From: Chloroflexota bacterium
Lineage (GTDB): Bacteria > Chloroflexota > Limnocylindria > Limnocylindrales > CSP1-4
Direction: 5' to 3'
NCBI GenBank assembly: GCA_021777365.1
Contig: JAJYDP010000242.1
Coordinates: forward strand, 1 to 7,307
Length of the DNA: 7,307 nucleotides
Shown piece by piece: positions 1-4,712 of this stretch. Within the stretch, counting starts at the first letter, position 1. The number at the start of each line of letters is the position of its first letter. Both the position numbers and the translations under genes were made by a program. Below the pieces are notes generated by a model. It saw only the letters and a list, made by a program, of their open reading frames with translations, had not been told where the DNA came from and searched no databases.

Positions 1-214
1 CATCCACGGCGTGGGCTCCGAGTACGCCGATCTGCTGGAGGCCGCGGGCGTCGACTCGCCGGCCGAGCTGGCCCATCGCGTGGCGGCCAACCTGGCCGCG
101 AAGATGGAGGAGCTCAACACCGAGAAGGAGCTGGTGCGCCGGGTGCCGACCGAATCGATGGTGGGCGGCTGGATCGAGGAGGCGAAGTCGCTGCCGAAGA
201 TCGTCGAGCACTGA
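1..214 (+). CDS. DUF4332-like helix-hairpin-helix protein, C-terminal fragment
   Basis: Only the last 70 residues are visible. The reading frame is open to the left edge (first complete codon at base 2), so the GTG at 11 is probably internal and not the start. The fragment opens with IHGVGSEYADLLEAAGV, a helix-hairpin-helix-like turn with the G-x-G of HhH motifs. It continues through a region resembling NLAAKMEELN and ends at KSLPKIVEH followed by TGA. This pattern matches, from memory, the DUF4332 family, whose members carry HhH-like repeats and have no firmly established enzymatic role; binding of nucleic acid is often supposed from the fold. The gene converges on the minus-strand genes with 66 bases between the two stop codons, so it is not part of their operon. 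Family assignment is fairly sure; function is unknown. Confidence 0.75.
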   Translation, partial: IHGVGSEYADLLEAAGVDSPAELAHRVAANLAAKMEELNTEKELVRRVPTESMVGGWIEEAKSLPKIVEH

Positions 215-216
215 GG

Positions 217-256
217 GACGATCGAAGGCGCTCCCACAGACGATCGACGGCGCCCC
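217..256. repeat. Two-copy imperfect 18-base direct repeat
   Basis: GACGATCGAAGGCGCTCC at 217-234 recurs as GACGATCGACGGCGCCCC at 239-256, 16 of 18 bases identical with a 22-base period. The second copy runs into the 5' arm of the hairpin at 251-271. It may be a small tandem duplication in the convergent intergenic region. No protein-binding role can be claimed from the sequence. Confidence 0.5.
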
Positions 257-271
257 GGGGTTCCCGGGGCG
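251..271. terminator. GC-rich hairpin between convergent genes, possible bidirectional terminator
   Basis: Bases 251-259 (CGCCCCGGG) pair perfectly with 263-271, leaving a three-base loop GTT. The hairpin sits in the 66-base gap between the plus-strand stop at 214 and the minus-strand stop at 281, where a shared terminator would be expected. No T-tract follows on either strand, so it is not a canonical intrinsic terminator. In a high-GC genome, U-less hairpins are common at gene ends but their activity is uncertain. Confidence 0.4.
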
Positions 272-280
272 ACGGACGTC

Positions 281-1846
281 TCAGCCGCCGGGCTGTGGAG
301 TGCCCGCCCAGGCCAGAAGATCGGCCATCAGCCGCGCGAACGAGTCGGCGGGGAACCCGGGAAGCGCCGCCGCGTAGCGCGGGTCGAGTCCCCACGACCA
401 GTCGAACGTGCCGGCGTCGAAGACGTGCGCCCCGCTCGGGGTGACCCAGGCGCTGGCACCCGCCGTCGCCGGCGGATGCCCGACCGGCTGCACCGGCGTT
501 GCGCCCAGCAGGAGCGCGCCCGGCATGGTCGAGGCGAGGTCGACCTCGTCGCCCACGAGGCCGGGCAGCCGCTGCCCGGGTTGCAGGCCCGAGTCCGGCG
601 AGATCGACACGATGCCGGGCCCGACCACGAGCGGCTGCAGCCCGTCGACGACCCCGCCGTACGCCTCGCCCAGCAGCGACGCCACCGGACGCGAGAGGGG
701 TGGGTCGGCAAAGGCGCCGGTCGCATCGAGCGGATCCGTGGCCTCGATCGGGTCCGCCGCCGCGCTCTTCCAGCAGACCACGGTCCGGTCGGGGATCCCG
801 GCCCGGGAGGGCGCCAGCCGGACCTGCCAGTAGCCCATGTTGGCGCCCATGCCAAGGATCCCGACGCCGGCGCGCTGGGCGGCATCGAGCGCGTCGCGGT
901 CGCCGCGCAGCCAGTACTCCGGGTGGCCCGAGAGGAGCACCGTACGCGCCCCGGTGGCCAGCGCCGGGTCGCGGGCGAGGTCGACGTCCGTGACGTAGGC
1001 CGGCCGGTAGCCGTGGTCCTCCAGCCAGACCCACAGCGGGAAGTCGAGCCGGAACATCGTCCCGGCGCCGTACCCGTGCTCGTAGGGCCGGTCGAAGCTC
1101 GCCTCGACGGCGCGCGACCGCGGGCCGTGATACCAGCGGTACAGGTCGGTGCCGCCCCAGCCGTTGTATGCCTCGTACGTCAGCGTGGGGACCACCACCA
1201 GCAGCGGCGCGGGGGCCACGGCGCGGACCACGAACGGGATGTACGAGGCGCGGCCGTCGGGCAGGCTGCACTTCACCAGGTAGACGCCGCTCGCCCAGGT
1301 GGCGGGGACGGAAACGACGTAGCTGACCGGCCAGTGCTCCTCGACCCTGCCGGTGGCCGGATCGGCGGTCGCGTCGGCGTGCCAGGCGGTGCGGACGTCG
1401 CGCACCGTGAGCACGTGGCGCGCGTCCCCTGCGCCGAGGCGGAAGACGTCCAGGCGCACGGACGAGGCGACCGACCGGATGTGGAGGTCGACCGACCCGC
1501 CCGGGGGGACGCTCACCTGGCCGGCGTACCCGGCGACCGCGGCCAGGTCGGGCCGGCCCAGGCGCCAGTCGTCGGCGTGCGCGCCGGGCAGCAGCGGCAC
1601 GGGCGGCTCCCCGTACTGGTACTGGCGCACGAGCTGGTCGACGGTCGGGCGCGGGCCGGCGATGACGCGGCCGGCGACCGGCGACGCGACGGGCGGAGGC
1701 GCGACCAGCGGGGTGGCGATGGGCGTGGCCGACGGCCCCGGGGCGAACGGGTGGCGGCGGGCCGGCGAGGCGCCGGGCAGCACCGTCACGATCAGCAGCG
1801 CGACGCCGAGGACGGCCAGCAGGACGCTGTCGCGACGGGCGTGCAC
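281..1846 (-). CDS. Probably exported N,N-dimethylformamidase large-subunit-like protein
   Basis: A 521-residue protein. The GTG start at 1846 has an AGGA seven bases upstream and directly precedes a classic export signal: basic MHARRD, hydrophobic core about residues 8-23, and a possible cleavage site near ASPA (26-29), although an uncleaved anchor is possible. A Pro/Ala/Val-rich linker follows (about 33-66). Residues about 100-210 look like the beta-sandwich seen at the front of this family, ending in GVYLVKCSLPDGRASYIPFVVR. The core resembles the C-terminal domain of the dimethylformamidase beta subunit: TYEAYNGWGG (223-232), ASFDRPY (249-255), TDVDL (286-290), LLSGHPEYW (304-312), ANMGYWQVR (335-343) and a terminal GTFDWSWGLD (479-488). 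Characterised dimethylformamidase uses a mononuclear iron held by two Tyr and one Glu. Tyr227, Glu310 and Tyr311 are candidates here, but I cannot map the ligands without an alignment. No small-subunit gene is visible, and the characterised enzyme is not exported, so the substrate is unknown. It lies 39 bases downstream of the ferrochelatase gene and is likely cotranscribed with it. Confidence 0.85.
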   Translation of the reverse strand: MHARRDSVLLAVLGVALLIVTVLPGASPARRHPFAPGPSATPIATPLVAPPPVASPVAGRVIAGPRPTVDQLVRQYQYGEPPVPLLPGAHADDWRLGRPDLAAVAGYAGQVSVPPGGSVDLHIRSVASSVRLDVFRLGAGDARHVLTVRDVRTAWHADATADPATGRVEEHWPVSYVVSVPATWASGVYLVKCSLPDGRASYIPFVVRAVAPAPLLVVVPTLTYEAYNGWGGTDLYRWYHGPRSRAVEASFDRPYEHGYGAGTMFRLDFPLWVWLEDHGYRPAYVTDVDLARDPALATGARTVLLSGHPEYWLRGDRDALDAAQRAGVGILGMGANMGYWQVRLAPSRAGIPDRTVVCWKSAAADPIEATDPLDATGAFADPPLSRPVASLLGEAYGGVVDGLQPLVVGPGIVSISPDSGLQPGQRLPGLVGDEVDLASTMPGALLLGATPVQPVGHPPATAGASAWVTPSGAHVFDAGTFDWSWGLDPRYAAALPGFPADSFARLMADLLAWAGTPQPGG

Positions 1847-1853
1847 GAGCCGA

Positions 1854-1857
1854 TCCT
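1854..1857 (-). promoter_or_regulatory. Shine-Dalgarno for the dimethylformamidase-like gene
   Basis: On the minus strand AGGA lies seven bases before GTG at 1846. This supports the GTG as the start, so that the export signal is at the true N-terminus. The site is inside the 39-base gap after the ferrochelatase stop, and no promoter-like element is evident there. Confidence 0.6.
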
Positions 1858-1885
1858 GGCGAGCCGTCGGGGTGGGTCGGATCGA

Positions 1886-3133
1886 TCAGCGGGCGGGACG
1901 GCGGCCGCCGGGCTCGTCCCCACCGCCGCCTGCCGCGTTCCCGGCGAGCTCGGCCTCGCCGCCGATCGCCGGTCGGTCGCCCCGCGGGTTCGCGCAGCAG
2001 CCCGCGGCGCAGACGGCGGGCCACGGGCCGAGGGAGCTCAGGGCGATGCCGGGCGTGCCGGCCAGGCGCTCCTCGACGAGGTCGGCGATGCCTGCGACGA
2101 ATGCGGGGTGGGTGCCCGGCGTGGCGACCCGCTCCATGCGGACGCCCATCTCGTCGCAGGTGTCGCGCGCCTCCCGGTCGAGGTCCCAGAGCACCTCGAC
2201 GTGGTCGCTCACGAAGCCGACCGGGACCACCACCGCCGCGCGCATCCCCTCCCCGTGCGCGGCGCGCAGGGCGTCGTTGATGTCGGGCTCCAGCCAGGGC
2301 ACCTGGGGCGGCCCGCTGCGGGACTGGTAGACGAGCGACCAGGCCGGGACCGTCACCCCCCGGCCCCGGACGTCGGCAAGGACGCAGTCGATGGCCGCCA
2401 AATGCTGGGCCACGTACGCACCGGTCGCGGCCGTGACCCCGGGCGCGACGGAGGCGGCGTCAGGGGCAGCGTCGCTCGCGGCGTTCGAGGCATCCGCGGC
2501 GGCCGAGCCAGCGGCGGCACTTGCGCCGAAGCGTCCGGGCGGCCCCGACGTCTCCGCCATCGCGGTGGGGATCGAGTGCGTGGTGAAGAGCACCCGCGTC
2601 TCCTCCGTCGCGAAGCCCTCCGCGGCGAGCTTCGTGAGGGCGGCGGCGAGCCCGCCGGCGACCGGGGCGATGAACCCCGGGTGGTCGAAGTACTGCCGGA
2701 TGCGGTCGATCTCGAGCGAGCCGGCCAGCCCTGTCTCCGCCAGGGCGCGGGCGAGATCCTCCCGGTACTGGCGGCACCCCGAGTACGAGGAGTAGGCGCT
2801 GGTGAAGAGCGACAGGACCCGCCGATGCCCGTCGGCGTGGATCCGGCGGAGCTCCGGGGCAAGGAACGGGTCCCAGTTGCGGTTGCCCCAGTAGATGGGC
2901 AGGTCGATCCCGCGCCGCGCGAACTCGGCACCGAGGGCGGCGAGCAGCGCGCGATTCTGGGCGTTGATGGGGCTGATCCCGTCGAGCGCGAGGTAGTGAT
3001 GGGCGACCGCCTCGAGGCGCTCACGGGGAATGCCGCGGCCGCGCGTGACGTTCTCCAGGAACGGCATCACGTCGTCCGGGGACTCGGGGCCTCCGAACGA
3101 GACGAGCAGGAACGCGTCGTAGGCGATCGTCAC
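1886..3133 (-). CDS. hemH: Ferrochelatase (protoporphyrin/coproporphyrin type), with probable [2Fe-2S] cysteines
   Basis: A 415-residue enzyme that inserts Fe2+ into a porphyrin late in heme synthesis. The start chosen is GTG at 3133, preceded by GGAGGT at a six-base spacing. A TTG at 3178 would add 15 Arg/Pro/Gly-rich residues and has no such site. Family features are FLLVSFGGPE (8-17), FLENVTRGRGIP (25-36), ISPINAQNR (53-61), YWGNRNW (81-87), TTHSIPTAM (184-192) with the catalytic-type His186, and VGFVSDHVEVLWDLD (305-319) with Glu313. Cys120 in SYSGCRQY and the C-terminal cysteines 375, 379 and 380 match the arrangement known for [2Fe-2S] actinobacterial ferrochelatases, one internal and three C-terminal cysteines. 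The sequence is closest to the actinobacterial group, whose members mostly use coproporphyrin III, so cpfC may be the more accurate name; the substrate cannot be read from sequence alone. Two oddities are an Ala/Ser/Asp-rich insertion at about 200-236 and a Gly-rich tail of about 30 residues after the cysteines. At 415 residues it is longer than usual (about 310-380). Confidence 0.93.
   Translation of the reverse strand: MTIAYDAFLLVSFGGPESPDDVMPFLENVTRGRGIPRERLEAVAHHYLALDGISPINAQNRALLAALGAEFARRGIDLPIYWGNRNWDPFLAPELRRIHADGHRRVLSLFTSAYSSYSGCRQYREDLARALAETGLAGSLEIDRIRQYFDHPGFIAPVAGGLAAALTKLAAEGFATEETRVLFTTHSIPTAMAETSGPPGRFGASAAAGSAAADASNAASDAAPDAASVAPGVTAATGAYVAQHLAAIDCVLADVRGRGVTVPAWSLVYQSRSGPPQVPWLEPDINDALRAAHGEGMRAAVVVPVGFVSDHVEVLWDLDREARDTCDEMGVRMERVATPGTHPAFVAGIADLVEERLAGTPGIALSSLGPWPAVCAAGCCANPRGDRPAIGGEAELAGNAAGGGGDEPGGRRPAR
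2426..2536 (-). other. Low-complexity insertion inside the ferrochelatase
   Basis: Codons 200-236 encode a segment of mainly Ala, Ser, Asp and Gly, including SAAADASNAASDAAPDAAS. It lies between TSGPPG and TGAYVAQHL. In relatives these two blocks are almost adjacent, as I recall the family (a short SGP...GGAYVAQ-type junction). The reading frame is kept on both sides and conserved blocks resume at once, so it is an in-frame insertion and not a frameshift scar. It is probably a flexible surface loop following the strand that carries His186. Confidence 0.7.
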
Positions 3134-3139
3134 GACCGG

Positions 3140-3145
3140 ACCTCC
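3140..3145 (-). promoter_or_regulatory. Strong Shine-Dalgarno that fixes the ferrochelatase start
   Basis: The minus strand reads GGAGGT, six bases before GTG at 3133. This decides in favour of GTG (giving MTIAYDAFLL, the normal family N-terminus) over the upstream TTG at 3178. A near-consensus site also suggests that this gene is translated independently and not by coupling to pheA. Confidence 0.8.
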
Positions 3146-3184
3146 AGGGCCGCGGCGCGGTCGTCGCGGCGGGTGCAATCAGGC

Positions 3185-3214
3185 GGCTTCGGGCAGCATG
3201 CCGGATCGGAAGCC
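3185..3214 (-). terminator. Imperfect hairpin just after pheA, possible weak terminator or processing site
   Basis: In the 92-base gap between pheA and the ferrochelatase gene, arms 3185-3190 (GGCTTC) and 3209-3214 (GAAGCC) are complementary. Nested inside, 3192-3195 (GGCA) pairs with 3199-3202 (TGCC). It begins 11 bases downstream of the pheA stop codon. There is no U-tract, and the 6+4 bp pairing with an internal loop is modest, so it may be chance. I see no convincing -35/-10 pair in the rest of the gap. A TTGCAC occurs but nothing resembling TATAAT lies at the right distance. Confidence 0.25.
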
Positions 3215-3225
3215 TACCGTGCGCG

Positions 3226-4131
3226 CTACGCGCCTGCCGCGCGCGGGTACGTGCCCAGGATCCGGACCATCGCGGCATCCGCACGCAGCTCGGCCGCCGC
3301 GGCGCGCGCCTCCGCCTCGTCGGCGTCGAGGTCCACCCAGAAGACGTACTCCCAGGCACGGTCGCGGCTGGGGCGCGACTCGAGCTTGCTCATGTTGAGG
3401 CCCGCGCGCGCGAAGACGCCCAGGCAGCGGTGCAGCGACCCGGGCTCGTTCCGCACGGCCAGCACCATCGTGGTCCGCATCGGCGTCGCGCCGGGGACGG
3501 TCGACACGGCCGGCGGCCCGGCCGGTACGGCGTCCCGCTGCGCCGCCGCATCCTGCCGCGCGACCACGAAGAAGCGCGTCCGGTTGTCCGGCACCTGCTG
3601 GATCTCGTCGGCCAGGATCTCCAGGCCGAAGATCGCCGCGGCACGCGGCGAGAGCACGGCGGCCGCGGCCCGCTCGCCGCGGTCGACGATCAGCTTCGCC
3701 GCTCCCGCCGTGTTGTAGGTGGTGAGCAGCGTCCACGGCCGGGTGCGGAGGAACCGCTCCGCCTGGCCGAGCGCCTGGATGTGCGAGTAGACGCGCTCGA
3801 TCTCCTCGATCGACTGGCCGGGGAGCGCCGCCAGGCAGAGCCGGACCGGGACGACGACCTCGCCCGTCACCAGCAGCTCGTGCTCGAGCAGCAGGTCGTA
3901 GTTCTCGCGGACCGTGCCGTTGACCAGGTTCTCGATGGGGACGACGCCGGCGACCACGGGCGGCGCGCCGGGCGGATCGGCGGGGACGCATCCGGCGGTG
4001 ACGGCCTCGAAGACCTGCCGGAACCCCGGGACGGGCACCGCGACGGGCCGGTCGAAGGCCGCGAGGACGGCATCCTCGGCGAAGGCGCCGGGCTCCCCCG
4101 AGTAGGCGACGCGCAGCCCGCCGACGCTCAA
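3226..4131 (-). CDS. pheA: Prephenate dehydratase with C-terminal ACT domain
   Basis: A 301-residue monofunctional enzyme converting prephenate to phenylpyruvate in phenylalanine synthesis; no chorismate mutase domain is present. The catalytic part (about 6-195) opens with RVAYSGEPGAFAEDA (7-21). It contains VPIENLVNGTV (64-74), the family's PIENS-x-x-G block with Leu replacing Ser; YNTAGAAKLI (139-148); and DNRTRFFVVAR (182-192), which includes the TRF triplet (185-187) needed for catalysis in characterised dehydratases. A Pro/Ala linker leads to an ACT domain (about 218-296) with GSLHRCL (231-237) and ESRP (251-254), the two blocks forming the phenylalanine feedback site in known enzymes, so inhibition by phenylalanine is expected. 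I chose TTG at 4131 because it overlaps the previous stop as TTGA. An in-frame GTG at 4143 would add four residues and is an equally possible start. Neither has a good ribosome binding site, which suggests translational coupling to the upstream gene. Confidence 0.93.
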   Translation of the reverse strand: MSVGGLRVAYSGEPGAFAEDAVLAAFDRPVAVPVPGFRQVFEAVTAGCVPADPPGAPPVVAGVVPIENLVNGTVRENYDLLLEHELLVTGEVVVPVRLCLAALPGQSIEEIERVYSHIQALGQAERFLRTRPWTLLTTYNTAGAAKLIVDRGERAAAAVLSPRAAAIFGLEILADEIQQVPDNRTRFFVVARQDAAAQRDAVPAGPPAVSTVPGATPMRTTMVLAVRNEPGSLHRCLGVFARAGLNMSKLESRPSRDRAWEYVFWVDLDADEAEARAAAAELRADAAMVRILGTYPRAAGA

Positions 4132-4712
4132 CGCTCGAACCACTGGGTCGGCTCGTGGTCCGTCTCGCTGATCTCGACCGCGGGCGCGGCCTCCTCCTGT
4201 GGATGGCGAGTGCCGGAGCGCGCCGCGGCCGCCGCGTCCGCCCAGTGCTCCTCGGCGAGCATCGCGTTGATCGCCTCCAGGTACGCCTCCGCCGAGCAGG
4301 CGATGATGTTCGTGCCGCGGCACGAACCGCGATACCGCCCCTCGGCGCGCGGCCCCACGGCCCCGGCCGGCGGCGCGATCTCCACCTCGACGCGGCCCTC
4401 CGCGTCGGGACCCTCGCCCAGCGACGTCACCCGGTAGGCGAGCAGGCGTGGGCTGCCGGAGAGCATGCCGGCCAGTGCCCGGTCGACGGCCTCGTAGAGC
4501 GCGTCCACCGCCCCGTTCCCCTCGGCGGATGCCTCCCAGACATGCTCCCCGGCCTGCACCACCACCGCCGCGCGGCTCTGCACGTTGGAGCCGGTGGAGC
4601 AGGTCCACCGCGCCAGTCGCACCGCGTCGGCGGCGAGCGATCGGGTGTCGCCCGCGCCGGATCGGGAATCGCCGGTGCGTGAGCCGGTGCCGCCCGTCGG
4701 CGATCCCGTCAT
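4128..4712 (-). CDS. Free-standing LeuA/CimA-type allosteric (dimerisation) domain protein
   Basis: A 194-residue protein with no catalytic barrel. Residues about 31-152 match the C-terminal regulatory domain of 2-isopropylmalate and citramalate synthases. EASAEGNGAVDAL (60-72) parallels HTAADGNGPVNAL at 431-443 of the adjacent CimA, and GTNIIACSAEAYLEAIN (133-149) parallels DTNIIAASFQALGDSL (500-515). EASAEG and YRGxxRGTxI are closer to the LeuA version as I recall it, so the domain may derive from a LeuA and not from its neighbour. In synthases this domain binds leucine or isoleucine for feedback inhibition. The first 30 residues are Gly/Ser/Thr/Arg-rich and look disordered; the last 25 are acidic and polar. 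ATG at 4712 overlaps the cimA stop (ATGA) and has AAGGAGGG five bases upstream, so it is a genuine separate gene and not a decayed tail. It may act in trans on CimA or on a LeuA encoded elsewhere. The ligand is unknown. Confidence 0.85.
   Translation of the reverse strand: MTGSPTGGTGSRTGDSRSGAGDTRSLAADAVRLARWTCSTGSNVQSRAAVVVQAGEHVWEASAEGNGAVDALYEAVDRALAGMLSGSPRLLAYRVTSLGEGPDAEGRVEVEIAPPAGAVGPRAEGRYRGSCRGTNIIACSAEAYLEAINAMLAEEHWADAAAAARSGTRHPQEEAAPAVEISETDHEPTQWFER

Noticed and set aside
114..2024. 636-codon minus-strand frame overlapping the dimethylformamidase-like gene in another phase
   Set aside because: Composition is almost entirely Arg, Ala, Gly and Pro, as expected of a shifted frame in high-GC DNA, and it would run into the plus-strand gene at the left edge.
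3134..3225. Promoter for the ferrochelatase gene in the 92-base gap
   Set aside because: A TTGCAC occurs on the minus strand but no -10-like hexamer lies at suitable spacing in this GC-rich stretch. A non-consensus promoter cannot be excluded, but I cannot support one.
425..3718. Open plus-strand frame of 1097 codons antisense to the dimethylformamidase-like, ferrochelatase and pheA genes
   Set aside because: It spans three recognisable minus-strand genes, is Arg/Gly/Ala/Pro-rich without family motifs, and is explained by the scarcity of stop codons opposite high-GC3 coding DNA.
3179..3991. 270-codon minus-strand frame over the pheA 3' half and the following gap
   Set aside because: Shifted-frame shadow of pheA, Arg/Gly/Ala-rich, with no motif and no ribosome binding site.
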